A stretch of DNA of 64,000 nucleotides from RGIG5579 sp045541915 (GTDB lineage Bacteria; Bacillota; Clostridia; Oscillospirales; SIG627): contig JAZQJZ010000034.1 of assembly GCA_045541915.1 (NCBI GenBank), positions 57,512 through 121,511 on the forward strand, given 5' to 3'. Below are positions 51,730-61,163 of this stretch, piece after piece; positions within the stretch are counted from its first letter, which is position 1, and each line of letters begins with the position of its first letter. The position numbers and the translations under genes were made by a program. Under the pieces are notes generated by a model that was not told where the DNA came from, searched no databases, and saw only the letters and a list, made by a program, of their open reading frames with translations.

Positions 51730-53400
51730 TTAGTTTTTCTTTTCTACGGTTACCGTTTCACCCTTGAGAATTCCATTGCATGCGCTCATCATTTGCTTAA
51801 CATAGTCTCGGTTGATATAGAATTGGCCACTACCGTTTAAGGTATAATAGGCTTTTCTCGCGGTCAAGCCGAAGAATTCATATTCATAACGAGTTCCGTC
51901 CCGCAGGGCGATCTGCAAGGAAAGGATCTTGGTGGCATCATCCGGTTGATCGGCATAGCCATCAGTGGTGGTGAACAAAATGGCCTTATACAACTGGCGG
52001 AAGTTATCTGCATCCACTGAAATACCGGTAGAAGACGAAACCTTCAGACCGTCGCCTTCTCCCTGGATGGAGAATTTCACATCCACACCTTCATACTGGA
52101 AGGAAAGAGAAGAAGCGTTATCAATAGAAACTGCATAGGAATGGCTATCCATAAAGGTTAAAAGATCCCACTCCACCCAAGGAAGGTCCTCAGCATTGAA
52201 TTCCACAATCACATCAAAATCGGGAGAATAGATATAGTAGATGAAGGTCTTTTCTTCTTCCTCTTCTGCATTCTCCTTTAACACTTCCAGTTTTTCACTG
52301 ATATAGAGTGTAGTTTCGAAGCCTTCATAAGAGAAATCCATCTGATAGACCCACTCATTGTTCTGATCCATCAAGCTATACAGACGGAACATTTCGGTCA
52401 TCTTTTGGGATTGTGCCGGGTCATTAAGGCGATCAAGTAAACCAAACTCCATGACCGCATTTCCGGTGAAATCAGTAAAGGTCTCAAGAAGAGAATAGAA
52501 ATTATCCATTGAGGGGTAATAGCCCTCGGGACTGGTAAAGATATGGGTAAAGAGCTGGCCGTTATCCTCGAATTCTTCATCGGTGGTATGGCGAATCGAA
52601 AGGAATTTCTTTCCGTTTTTACGAATGGAAAAATCCTTTACCTCTGAATACACAGTGGAGGAAATAGCCGGAGAAACTTGAGGAGAGATATAGGATTTCA
52701 GTTCGGTAAAGATACAGCGGGAAATATAGGAATCGGTCATAATATAAACCGCATCCCTTCCCTCTGCCATACAGTAATAACTGGCACCGGCCAAGGTCTG
52801 GTTCCCAAAATAGACCGTTTTAGAAGCTTCATTTCCATCATCGTCAAGATAGGTAACGGTCATAGAAGCCTTGCCCTCGTCCTCCAATCCATAATTGGAA
52901 AGGTGATCACGGTCGTATCCTTCCACCTCTTGCGCGGCTAACATATATCCGGCAAAACTAAGCAGAGATTCCGTCATAGGGAAGGAATTGAGCACATCGC
53001 TTACATCTTCCTCCGTGGCATCCTCGTCCATCCAAGCAGCGGATTCATCATACAAAAGGGCTTCGGCACCCTCAAAATAAAACTTCCCATCCTCTGCTTG
53101 GTAGTAATGGAATCCACCATATTCATTATTCACTCGAATGCTTTGGATCAGATCCGTATCAATGGGATCTACCACAAAGGGCATCCCGTTTGCCATTTGC
53201 TCTCCGTGATTGCCAACGGTGGGGCGCTCCTCTTCTTCCACGGGCTTTAAGACCGTAAGAATAAGGACCACGTAAACCACAACACAAAGTAGAATCACAC
53301 AGGCCGAAAGGAAAATGGAGCGAAGCCGTTTATCTGCCCAAATCTGAGAAAAAGAAAACTTCTTTTTCTCAGGTGCTTTGTTTTGTTCTTTTTTATTCAT
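51730..53400 (-). CDS. DUF4340-type membrane-anchored protein
   Basis: 556 residues. Short basic cytoplasmic N-terminus, one transmembrane helix (about 28-50, SIFLSACVILLCVVVYVVLI), then a large extracytoplasmic beta-rich part with repeated YYQAEDGKFYFEG-like units typical of DUF4340. Such proteins follow gldG-like genes in many bacteria; the function is unknown. The start is the ATG at 53400 behind GGAG. Last gene of the ABC operon. Confidence 0.75.
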   Translation of the reverse strand: MNKKEQNKAPEKKKFSFSQIWADKRLRSIFLSACVILLCVVVYVVLILTVLKPVEEEERPTVGNHGEQMANGMPFVVDPIDTDLIQSIRVNNEYGGFHYYQAEDGKFYFEGAEALLYDESAAWMDEDATEEDVSDVLNSFPMTESLLSFAGYMLAAQEVEGYDRDHLSNYGLEDEGKASMTVTYLDDDGNEASKTVYFGNQTLAGASYYCMAEGRDAVYIMTDSYISRCIFTELKSYISPQVSPAISSTVYSEVKDFSIRKNGKKFLSIRHTTDEEFEDNGQLFTHIFTSPEGYYPSMDNFYSLLETFTDFTGNAVMEFGLLDRLNDPAQSQKMTEMFRLYSLMDQNNEWVYQMDFSYEGFETTLYISEKLEVLKENAEEEEEKTFIYYIYSPDFDVIVEFNAEDLPWVEWDLLTFMDSHSYAVSIDNASSLSFQYEGVDVKFSIQGEGDGLKVSSSTGISVDADNFRQLYKAILFTTTDGYADQPDDATKILSLQIALRDGTRYEYEFFGLTARKAYYTLNGSGQFYINRDYVKQMMSACNGILKGETVTVEKKN

Positions 53401-53416
53401 GTTGGATTTGCTCCGA

Positions 53417-54946
53417 TCACATATGTTTTCTCTTGATATACACAACCGTTCCCATGGCAAAAATGGCAATGGGAATCACAACGGATGCTACGATGCCATA
53501 AACATATACAGTGCCGGCATCGATATCAATGGTGTAATCTTCCAAAACCTTATAATTGGTCTCCATCACCACATCTTCGTTGGATAAAAGACGGATGATA
53601 TTATACACAATATCCGTGTTACCAAACTGTTCTCGGAACATATTGGTTTCGGTAAAGCTATCGCTACCGATCAAAAGCAGATGTCCGTATGTTTCGGCAT
53701 TGTTGATATAGGTGAAGCGAGAAGAAATTGCCATCAAATTAAACGGTCCGGTCTGCTTTTTCGTTCCATCTTCCGTAATCAGCTCCACATAAGAATTGTC
53801 AGAACTGGTGAGCACCGGCTCTACAATGGTATCCGTTCCGTTGCCGGAATCAAGGATGTTAATGGGAGCGCCCCGATAGAAAAGGGTGCGGGGTGGATTG
53901 GAAAGTCCGGTCAAGGAGCCGGTCAAGGCAGCTGCCATACTTTCAGATTCCGGATAATTCACATAAAGCATCCGTTTATCCTGGGTGTGACAGTAAATAT
54001 CATCCATAACCACTTGATTCCGTACCAATTCAAGTCCCCAGGATTCCAGAAGTTCATCCAGAACGGGAAGCTTGGGTGTATCGGGAGAAGCCACCACAAC
54101 CATGGAACGGTAGGCATTTAGATAATCGGAGATCTTGGTATATTCCGTTACTACGCTATCATCCTCAGAATAGGTAATGTCTTTTTGAGGGGCATACAAA
54201 AAGAGCATCTTGGAATCTTCGCTGATATCCTGCGTGGTCAGATCCACATTTTCAATGGTAAATCCGCAGTTGGTCAGCATTTCGGTCAAAAACTGAGGAA
54301 CCGATTCCCCGTGCCCGGTGATAAAGGTGACGACGGGACTCTTTCTCTGGGTGACATAGTAGATAGCGGAATTGAGTTTCATTTCGCCCTGATAAGCCCA
54401 GACATAAGTGTCGTCCTCATCATAGACCATACAGGCATCAAATGTCAGGTAGCGAAAAGAACCCTGCTGAAGGGAATTGGTCACCAAAATGGTTTCACCA
54501 TTGATGGTATATCCCAAGTTGGCGTAAAAAGCATAATTTTCCGGGTGAGTGGTCAGATCCTCGTGAAACTTCACATTGATCTGAGAATGGGCCTCTGCAT
54601 AGCTTTCAGCCAGGTTCAGTGTCCAGGATTTTTCCTTATCCTCCAGGATCTTATCTCTTGCCTGGAAGAAGTGAATCTCGATCTGGGGCTCTTCCCCGTG
54701 CTCCTTAGCGTAATTTTCAATTTGCTTTTTTACCATTTCATCCGTTTCTTTGCTGATGGAAAAAATCTGATCATCGGTCAGATCGAAATAAAGACTGAAC
54801 TTGGAATCAATGGCAGATATGATTACATTGAACAGAATGACCGCTGCAATAAAAAACGCGGTGAAAACCGTTGCGGCAGCGCCGTATTTAAATTTTCTGG
54901 AAGAAAAAATACTTTTCTTCGCTTTTACTTTTTGATTCTTATCCAT
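53417..54946 (-). CDS. GldG-like ABC system protein
   Basis: 509 residues. N-terminal transmembrane helix (about 23-48), large extracytoplasmic GldG/IFT52-type domain (VVTFITGHGESVPQFLTEML, SRFTYINNAETYGHLLLIGS) and C-terminal transmembrane helix before KRKHM. In gliding Bacteroidetes GldG partners GldA/GldF; Firmicute homologues have no known role in gliding. 31 bp after the permease gene. Start ATG 54946 with AAAGGT. Confidence 0.8.
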   Translation of the reverse strand: MDKNQKVKAKKSIFSSRKFKYGAAATVFTAFFIAAVILFNVIISAIDSKFSLYFDLTDDQIFSISKETDEMVKKQIENYAKEHGEEPQIEIHFFQARDKILEDKEKSWTLNLAESYAEAHSQINVKFHEDLTTHPENYAFYANLGYTINGETILVTNSLQQGSFRYLTFDACMVYDEDDTYVWAYQGEMKLNSAIYYVTQRKSPVVTFITGHGESVPQFLTEMLTNCGFTIENVDLTTQDISEDSKMLFLYAPQKDITYSEDDSVVTEYTKISDYLNAYRSMVVVASPDTPKLPVLDELLESWGLELVRNQVVMDDIYCHTQDKRMLYVNYPESESMAAALTGSLTGLSNPPRTLFYRGAPINILDSGNGTDTIVEPVLTSSDNSYVELITEDGTKKQTGPFNLMAISSRFTYINNAETYGHLLLIGSDSFTETNMFREQFGNTDIVYNIIRLLSNEDVVMETNYKVLEDYTIDIDAGTVYVYGIVASVVIPIAIFAMGTVVYIKRKHM

Positions 54947-54977
54947 AATGATACCTTTATACTTTGTTATTTCAATC

Positions 54978-55682
54978 TTATTCCCAACGGCGTTTTTCAA
55001 AGACACGAACGGTCAGGAAAAGAAATACAACCGAAATGGAAATATAATACAAAAGCGCTACAATATCAAAATAGCCATAGGTGAAAACATAAAAACGGTC
55101 AAAAATGGAGATCCATTTCAGCACAACACGCAAAGGAGTGAAGGTAATGTAATTGGCAAGGGTGCCAAGGACCAGGGTTGCGGCAATAGCAACGATGGTA
55201 AGCAGGGCGGAAATCAACTGGTTTTCCGTGCAAGCGGAAATAAAAATTCCAATGGCGATAAAAGCAGAGCCAATCAAGAGGATTCCAAGCGTAGTGGAAA
55301 ACATAATGACTGAATTGGGCTCTCCATAGAAGTACAGAACAATAAAGTTCAAACAAGAGGCAAGGAGAGTTCCGGCAAAGAGAGCAAATGCAGCCAGATA
55401 CTTGCCAAAGATAATGGAAAACAGACTAACAGGCGAGGTGAGCAAGATCTGTTCCGTTTTTGTTTTTTTCTCTTCGCTGAGCATTCTCATCGTCAAAAGA
55501 GGAATCAGCACCGCAAACAGAAACAGCATCATAGTGTAATACATATTCACTTCGCAGGTACCGGAATAAAGGGTGGTATAAGTAAACAAAAGAGAAGAAA
55601 CGCAAAGATAAAGGGCCACATAAACATAGCCGATGGGGCTGGAAAAATAAGAACGAAGTTCTTTCTTGAAGATTGCAAACAT
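54978..55682 (-). CDS. ABC-2 type permease (GldF-like)
   Basis: 234 residues with six hydrophobic segments. It opens MFAIFKKELRSYFSSPIGYVY, the usual start of GldF/NosY-type permeases, and has a cytoplasmic EEKKTKTEQILLTSPVS loop. Start ATG 55682 overlaps the ATPase stop by one base (TGATG) and has GGAGG upstream. Transported substrate unknown. Confidence 0.85.
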   Translation of the reverse strand: MFAIFKKELRSYFSSPIGYVYVALYLCVSSLLFTYTTLYSGTCEVNMYYTMMLFLFAVLIPLLTMRMLSEEKKTKTEQILLTSPVSLFSIIFGKYLAAFALFAGTLLASCLNFIVLYFYGEPNSVIMFSTTLGILLIGSAFIAIGIFISACTENQLISALLTIVAIAATLVLGTLANYITFTPLRVVLKWISIFDRFYVFTYGYFDIVALLYYISISVVFLFLTVRVFEKRRWE

Positions 55683-56650
55683 CAGCGTTTTCCTCCTTTC
55701 TTCGTGCCTTGGTTCTGGCCGCGGTCCTGGATCAGCGCAAGGAACACATCCTCCAGATCCATTCCCATGACATCCATACCCACTACGGGCCATCTCTTTT
55801 CTGCCAATGCAAAAAAGATGGGCTTCCGGACATCAATATTTTCCGTGCTCTCGATCATATAAGAAACGCTGTCGCCGTCCCTTTGACCAATGACCTCCGC
55901 ATAAGAAACACCGGGAACAGCTTTGATCAGCTTCAGCACTTCATTCTGGGGACCGCAGATGTTATAGGTCATGCGGCGCTTCCCTTCCACTGCCTGTGCC
56001 AAATTCTCGGTTTTTTCATTGGCAACGATTCTGCCTTTGTTGATCACCACGATTCTGTCACAAATAGCCTGAACCTCGGACAGGATGTGTGTGGAAAGAA
56101 TGATGGTATGCTCTTTGCCCAGCTTTTTGATCAGGTTTCGGATATCAATGATCTGCTTAGGGTCAAGGCCAACCGTAGGTTCGTCAAAAATCAGAACCGG
56201 AGGATTGCCAATGAGTGCTTGGGCAATTCCCACACGCTGCTTATAACCCTTGGAAAGGTTGCGGATCACACGATTGTAAACATCGCTGATCTTCACCACC
56301 TCGCAAATCTCCTTCAAATGACGCTCCCGGTCCAATTTGCAATTTTTCAGATCATAAACAAAATTGAGATACTCCCGAACCGTCATATCCAGATAAAGGG
56401 GCGGCTGTTCCGGCAAAAAGCCAATTTTCTTTTTGGCACCGATGGGGTCTTCGAAAATGTCGATGCCGTCGATCTTGGCAGACCCTTCCGTTGCAGAAAG
56501 ATAGCCGGTTAGAATGTTCATGGTCGTGGATTTTCCGGCACCGTTGGGGCCCAGAAATCCCATAATTTCACCGGCATTCACCGTAAATGTTACGTTGTTT
56601 GCCGCGATCTTATCACCGTACCGTTTGGTGATCCCGTTGATTTCGATCAT
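55682..56650 (-). CDS. ABC transporter ATP-binding protein (GldA-like)
   Basis: 322 residues. Walker A GPNGAGKST at 34-42, Q-loop GFLPEQPPLY, signature NLSKGYKQRVGIAQAL, Walker B VLIFDEPTVGLDP, H-loop STH. A C-terminal ~90-residue extension (RRMTYNICGPQNEVLKLIKA) is typical of GldA/NatA-type subunits. Begins 31 bp after aspS with no terminator between. Confidence 0.9.
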   Translation of the reverse strand: MIEINGITKRYGDKIAANNVTFTVNAGEIMGFLGPNGAGKSTTMNILTGYLSATEGSAKIDGIDIFEDPIGAKKKIGFLPEQPPLYLDMTVREYLNFVYDLKNCKLDRERHLKEICEVVKISDVYNRVIRNLSKGYKQRVGIAQALIGNPPVLIFDEPTVGLDPKQIIDIRNLIKKLGKEHTIILSTHILSEVQAICDRIVVINKGRIVANEKTENLAQAVEGKRRMTYNICGPQNEVLKLIKAVPGVSYAEVIGQRDGDSVSYMIESTENIDVRKPIFFALAEKRWPVVGMDVMGMDLEDVFLALIQDRGQNQGTKKGGKR

Positions 56651-56681
56651 AACTTTGATTTCGTTCCTTTCCGAACAAGAT

Positions 56682-58451
56682 TTATTCTTCTGTCTTTACC
56701 ACTGTGATGGCAAGCTCATCCAGAGCTTCCTGAGGTACTTTTGCAGGACACTCGGTCATCAGCTCACAGGCGTTCTGCACCTTAGGGAATGCAATACAAT
56801 CACGGATGGCATCCAATCCCAACAAAAGGCTCACCAGACGGTCAAAACCAAAGGCAAGGCCTGCATGAGGGGGTACACCGTAACGGAATGCCTCCAGCAA
56901 GAAGCCGAATTTCAAATTGGCTTCTTCTTTGGTCAAACCGATGATATCAAACACCTTTTGCTGAATGTCACCTCGGTGGATTCTCACGGAACCGCCGCCG
57001 GCTTCCCAACCGTTGATTACAATGTCATACGCTTTGGCACGTACCTTTTCAGGAGCAGTATCCAAGAGAGGAAGGTCCTCATCCTTGGGGCTGGTAAAGG
57101 GATGGTGCATGGCTTTGTATTTTCCGGTTTCCTCGTCCAACTCGAACATGGGAAAATCGGTGACCCAAAGGAGGGAGAATGCATTTTTATCATAGAAGCC
57201 GAACTGTTCCCCGCATTTGCAGCGAAGGGCACCAAGTGAATCAAAAACAACCTGGTTTTTGCTATCGGCCACCACAAAGAGAACGTCGCCCTTTTCAAAG
57301 CCACAGGCCTTTTCAATGGCAAGATTTTCCTCTTCGCTCAAGAATTTTGCATAAGAAGAGGTGGTTTCCTCGCCGCCCTTCAGCCAGGCAAGTCCTTTGG
57401 CACGGTAGGTTTTGACAAAATCAGTCATTTTGTCGATTTCCTTGCGGCTCATTTTATCTGCCACACCCTTTACATTGATGGCGCGGACAGAGCCACCTTC
57501 GGCTACGGCGCCGGCAAATACCTTAAATTCGCAATTCTTTACAATCTGAGAAAGATCCACCAGTTTCATATCAAAGCGAAGGTCCGGCTTATCGGAGCCA
57601 TAGTACTCCATCGCATCCCGGAAAGGGATTCTGGGAAGCGGCGTGGGAATTTCGATTCCCAATTCTTCCTTGAAGATCTTCTTTAAGAAGCCTTCGTTGA
57701 TGCTCATAACATCGTCTTCATCCACAAAGGACATTTCCAGGTCAAGCTGAGTAAATTCAGGCTGACGGTCTGCACGAAGGTCCTCGTCGCGGAAGCACTT
57801 TGTGATCTGCATATAGCGATCGAACCCAGAGACCATCAAAAGCTGCTTATAAAGCTGAGGAGACTGAGGAAGTGCATAGAAGGAGCCGGGGTGAACACGG
57901 CTGGGAACCAGATAGTCTCTGGCGCCTTCCGGAGTGGATTTGATCAGAACGGGAGTTTCGATTTCCAAAAAGCCCTGGGAATCAAAATAATCTCTGGCGC
58001 TCTTGGCCAATTTGTGACGGAAGCGCAGATTGTTCTGGAGTTGAGGATGACGCAGATTCAAATAGCGGTATTTTAAGCGCATCTCTTCCCGGACATCCAT
58101 GGAGTTGAGCACCTCGAAGGGAGGTGTTTCTGCTTCCGAAAGCACTTCCATACGATCTACTGCCACCTCGATCTGACCGGTGGGAAGATTGGGGTTGACA
58201 GCGCCTTCTCCCCGAGCGCGGATCACACCCTCTGCAGACAAGACATACTCGGCGCGAACACCGAATGCAAGCTGAAACAGCTCCTTGGGAGAATTTTCAT
58301 CAAAGGCAAGCTGGAGAATGCCGCTGCGATCGCGCAGATCGATAAAGATCAGGGAGCCCAAATCTCTCTGCTTTTGCACCCAACCGCAAACCTTTACTTT
58401 TTTTCCAATGTCATTTGCTCCGAAAGAAGCACAGTAACCAGTTCTTTGCAT
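56682..58451 (-). CDS. aspS: Aspartyl-tRNA synthetase (bacterial type)
   Basis: 589 residues. N-terminal OB-fold (VKVCGWVQKQRDLGSLIFIDLRD), class II core with motif 2 FRDEDLRADRQPEFTQLDLEMSF, GAD insertion domain (about 300-410) and motif 3 GLAFGFDRLVSLLLGLDAIRDCIAFPK. Charges tRNA-Asp. In operon with mgsA upstream and the ABC genes downstream; no room for a T-box. SD AGGATAAG. Confidence 0.97.
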   Translation of the reverse strand: MQRTGYCASFGANDIGKKVKVCGWVQKQRDLGSLIFIDLRDRSGILQLAFDENSPKELFQLAFGVRAEYVLSAEGVIRARGEGAVNPNLPTGQIEVAVDRMEVLSEAETPPFEVLNSMDVREEMRLKYRYLNLRHPQLQNNLRFRHKLAKSARDYFDSQGFLEIETPVLIKSTPEGARDYLVPSRVHPGSFYALPQSPQLYKQLLMVSGFDRYMQITKCFRDEDLRADRQPEFTQLDLEMSFVDEDDVMSINEGFLKKIFKEELGIEIPTPLPRIPFRDAMEYYGSDKPDLRFDMKLVDLSQIVKNCEFKVFAGAVAEGGSVRAINVKGVADKMSRKEIDKMTDFVKTYRAKGLAWLKGGEETTSSYAKFLSEEENLAIEKACGFEKGDVLFVVADSKNQVVFDSLGALRCKCGEQFGFYDKNAFSLLWVTDFPMFELDEETGKYKAMHHPFTSPKDEDLPLLDTAPEKVRAKAYDIVINGWEAGGGSVRIHRGDIQQKVFDIIGLTKEEANLKFGFLLEAFRYGVPPHAGLAFGFDRLVSLLLGLDAIRDCIAFPKVQNACELMTECPAKVPQEALDELAITVVKTEE

Positions 58452-58489
58452 TTTCTTATCCTTTTTTCTATATATTTCTTATCAATTTA

Positions 58490-58885
58490 TTATCTCATAT
58501 TTTCTCGCCAATCCAAATCGCCACGGCCCAGCGCCATAATGATCGCTTCGGCAGTAGCCAGATTGGTTGCAAGGGGAAGATTATAAGTATCACAAAGCCG
58601 GATTAATTCGGCATCAAAAGCATCAAATGGCTCATTTGGGCCGGTGGAGCGAAGATACAAAACAAGGTCGATCTCACCGTATGCAATTCGGGAACTGATC
58701 TGTTCACGGCCGCCGTTTGCACCGCCAAGCAACAATTCAATGTTCAACCCGGCTGCTTCTGTGATAATTCGGCCGGTGGTGGCTGTGGCAAACAGCTTAT
58801 GCTTGGATAAAATACCGCTGTAAGCGATACAAAGCTGTGCCATCAATTCTTTTTTGTCGTCTTGAGCGATCAGCGCAATTTGCAT
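58490..58885 (-). CDS. mgsA: Methylglyoxal synthase
   Basis: 131 residues. Converts dihydroxyacetone phosphate to methylglyoxal and phosphate, bypassing lower glycolysis under phosphate stress. Seen: IALIAQDDKKELM, ATATTGRIITEA, GANGGREQI, and the C-terminal NLPLATNLATAEAII. Slightly short for the family but motif-complete. 27 bp after the minD-like gene; in other Clostridia mgsA also follows the min genes. SD AGGAGG. Confidence 0.93.
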   Translation of the reverse strand: MQIALIAQDDKKELMAQLCIAYSGILSKHKLFATATTGRIITEAAGLNIELLLGGANGGREQISSRIAYGEIDLVLYLRSTGPNEPFDAFDAELIRLCDTYNLPLATNLATAEAIIMALGRGDLDWRENMR

Positions 58886-58912
58886 AGAAACCTCCTAAAG
58901 TAATACCGTAGA

Positions 58913-59689
58913 TCAATAAAAACGAACTCTTTTTTTGCCGGAAAGCACCTGCTGAAACAGCGGAACGCTTTCCCCTAAGATACGGGATGCCACATTGGAA
59001 ATGGCCTTCCCGGCAGCGCTTCTTTTATTGGCAGACAAAGGAGTACCCTTTGCCAAAGCCTTTTCCGCGCCGGCGTCAAAGGGCACCACGCCGATAATGG
59101 GAACGCTGGTTCTTTGAATTACCTCCACCACACCAAAGGTATTATCCTGAGGCCGGGAGAGACGAAATGAATTCAACAGAAGCTTTGTTTTTTCCGGTGT
59201 CTTCAGCCGCATTGCGCACCGTTCTGCCGCACGGACTGCGGTGGGAGCCGAGGTGGTCACCAGAACCGTTAAGTCCACAAGAGGAGAATCCTCAAAAAAG
59301 CGGAAAGCGGCACCGCCGCCGGCCGGCATATCAAAAATCAAAATATCGAAATAGTCTTTTAAGTAAGAAATCAGGCCATCGAAGGCTTCTTGGGTCACGC
59401 TGGCAAGGCTGGATTCGTTAAAGAAAACCGGTGCAGAGAGAAAGACGATTCCGTCCTCTCCGGGAAAGAGAGCATCCTCCGGGCGGCAAACGCCGGAAAG
59501 AAGATCCAAATAAGTGGGGAGCACAGAGTCTTCCCTGCCCAGGGCAATGTCAAGTCCACCGGTGCCCAGATCCATATCCACTGCCAGAACCTTTTTTCCC
59601 TGTTGTGCCAAGGTATATGCCAGTCCGGCGGAAAACACGGTTTTACCCACGCCGCCCTTCAAGCTGGTCACTACAATGATCTGTCCCAC
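58913..59689 (-). CDS. MinD/ParA-family ATPase
   Basis: 258 residues from a GTG with AAGGAG six bases upstream. Deviant Walker A KGGVGKT (11-17), AVDMDLGTGGLDIALG, and FDMPAGGGAAFRF in place of the usual DxPAG. A C-terminal KKRVRFY is a short basic amphipathic tail that could be a membrane-targeting helix, as in MinD, but is shorter. Closest to septum-site MinD by the following mgsA gene; MinC and MinE are not adjacent. Function in division placement or another positioning task is inferred. Confidence 0.75.
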   Translation of the reverse strand: MGQIIVVTSLKGGVGKTVFSAGLAYTLAQQGKKVLAVDMDLGTGGLDIALGREDSVLPTYLDLLSGVCRPEDALFPGEDGIVFLSAPVFFNESSLASVTQEAFDGLISYLKDYFDILIFDMPAGGGAAFRFFEDSPLVDLTVLVTTSAPTAVRAAERCAMRLKTPEKTKLLLNSFRLSRPQDNTFGVVEVIQRTSVPIIGVVPFDAGAEKALAKGTPLSANKRSAAGKAISNVASRILGESVPLFQQVLSGKKRVRFY

Positions 59690-59749
59690 AGCCCGCTCCT
59701 TTGAAGTTTTTTGAGAAAAAGCCAAATTTCCCGATTTTCATTCTTTTGT

Positions 59750-59778
59750 ATTTTATCACAAAAGGCCTTTTGCGTCAA
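59750..59778 (-). promoter_or_regulatory. Promoter of the minD-like operon, with a palindrome in the spacer
   Basis: TTGACG and TAAAAT with a 17-bp spacer on the minus strand. The spacer is largely the perfect 14-bp palindrome CAAAAGGCCTTTTG (59759-59772), a classic operator position. Confidence 0.65.
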
Positions 59779-59885
59779 TATTTTTTAGGCTTTTTCGGCA
59801 CTTTTCACGAATTGTTGTTTCAAATTTTGTCAAGGAAATTCATCTTACTTTTTCTGCCCTTTTCTGACTTTTTCATACAAATCTA

Positions 59886-59914
59886 TTGATTTTGACCTTG
59901 TGTTCGATTATAAT
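59886..59914 (+). promoter_or_regulatory. Promoter of metK
   Basis: TTGATT and TATAAT with a 17-bp spacer. The predicted start point is ~32 nt from the ATG, leaving no room for a SAM riboswitch. Confidence 0.75.
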
Positions 59915-59952
59915 GACAGAGAACTTAATTTCAAGAAGGATGACATACATAT

Positions 59953-61086
59953 ATGAAACAATTTTTTACCTCTGAATCTGTGACCGAGGGACATCCCGAT
60001 AAAATTTGCGATCAGATCTCCGATGCCATTTTGGATCAAATCTTAAAGATCGATCCGACGGCAAGAGTTGCCTGCGAGACCGCAGTTACCACCGGGCTGG
60101 TTTTGGTGATGGGTGAAATCACCACCTCTGCCATTGTTGACTTTCAGGAAATCGCAAGAGAAACCATTCGTGAAATCGGATATGACCGGGCAAAATTCGG
60201 TTTTGACTGTGACACCTGCGCGGTAATCAGCTCCATTCATCAGCAATCCCCCGACATTGCAATGGGTGTGGATGCTGACGGAGCCGGTGACCAGGGTATG
60301 ATGTTCGGCTATGCTTGCGACGAAACACCGGAATTGATGCCTCTTCCCATTTCTCTGGCTCACAAGCTTGCCAAGACTCTCACCAATGCCAGAAAAAGCG
60401 GCGTTCTCCCCTATCTCCGTCCCGACGGAAAAACACAGGTTACGGTGGAATACGAAAACGGCGAGCCCAAGAGAATCGATACCATTGTGGTTTCCTCTCA
60501 GCACGGCGCAGAGGTAGAGCAGGAAACCATTCGCAAGGATGTAATCCGCCACGTGATCACCCCGGCCATCGATGCTTCTTTGATGGACAAAGACACCAAG
60601 ATCCTGGTGAACCCCACCGGACGCTTTGTGGTCGGCGGCCCTCAAGGTGACAGCGGTTTGACCGGCAGAAAGATCATTGTGGATACCTACGGCGGCTATT
60701 CCCGTCACGGCGGCGGCGCTTTTTCCGGAAAGGATCCCACCAAAGTGGACCGCAGCGCTTCCTACGCTGCCCGTTTCCTGGCAAAGAATGTTGTGGCCTC
60801 AGGCCTTGCCAGAAAATGCGAAGTTCAGATTTCCTATGCCATCGGCGTTGCCAAGCCTACCTCGGTTTTGGTTGATACCTTCGGCACCGGCAAAATCGGC
60901 GACGACAAAATCGCCGAAGCCCTTTTGTCTCTTGTAGATCTCACTCCCGGCGGTATCATCCGCACCCTGGATCTGCGCAGACCCATTTACAAGCCCTTTG
61001 CCGCCTACGGTCATATGGGCCGCGAAGAATTGGACGCTCCTTGGGAAAAGACACCTTTGGTAGACAAACTGAAAAACCTGATGTAA
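59953..61086 (+). CDS. metK: S-adenosylmethionine synthetase
   Basis: 377 residues. Makes AdoMet from methionine and ATP. Seen: TSESVTEGHPDKICDQISDA, GEITTSA, QSPDIAMGVD, AGDQGMMFGYA, HVITPAID, GRFVVGGPQGDSGLTGRKIIVDTYGG and GGGAFSGKDPTKVDRSA. Full length and intact. Monocistronic, with its own promoter and terminator. Confidence 0.97.
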   Translation: MKQFFTSESVTEGHPDKICDQISDAILDQILKIDPTARVACETAVTTGLVLVMGEITTSAIVDFQEIARETIREIGYDRAKFGFDCDTCAVISSIHQQSPDIAMGVDADGAGDQGMMFGYACDETPELMPLPISLAHKLAKTLTNARKSGVLPYLRPDGKTQVTVEYENGEPKRIDTIVVSSQHGAEVEQETIRKDVIRHVITPAIDASLMDKDTKILVNPTGRFVVGGPQGDSGLTGRKIIVDTYGGYSRHGGGAFSGKDPTKVDRSASYAARFLAKNVVASGLARKCEVQISYAIGVAKPTSVLVDTFGTGKIGDDKIAEALLSLVDLTPGGIIRTLDLRRPIYKPFAAYGHMGREELDAPWEKTPLVDKLKNLM

Positions 61087-61091
61087 CACGC

Positions 61092-61123
61092 AAAAGCACC
61101 GTCTGTCTGACGGTGCTTTTTTT
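61092..61123 (+). terminator. Terminator of metK
   Basis: 12-bp stem AAAAGCACCGTC / GACGGTGCTTTT with a TGTCT loop and T-run. Confidence 0.9.
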
Positions 61124-61127
61124 ATAT

Positions 61128-61159
61128 AAAACGGCCCTCCTTTTTGGGAGGACCGTTTT
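61128..61159 (-). terminator. Terminator of the feo gene cluster
   Basis: AAAACGG-CCCTCC / GGGAGG-CCGTTTT stem with one unpaired A and a TTTTT loop, just after the Cys-rich peptide gene; on the minus strand it ends CCGTTTTATATAAAAAAA. Confidence 0.6.
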
Positions 61160-61163
61160 CACT

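Noticed and set aside
54185..55084. 299-codon plus-strand frame
   Set aside because: Antisense to the GldG-like and permease genes; no independent signals.
59915..59952. SAM riboswitch before metK
   Set aside because: The promoter leaves a leader of only ~32 nt, too short for any SAM aptamer, and no expression-platform stem is present.
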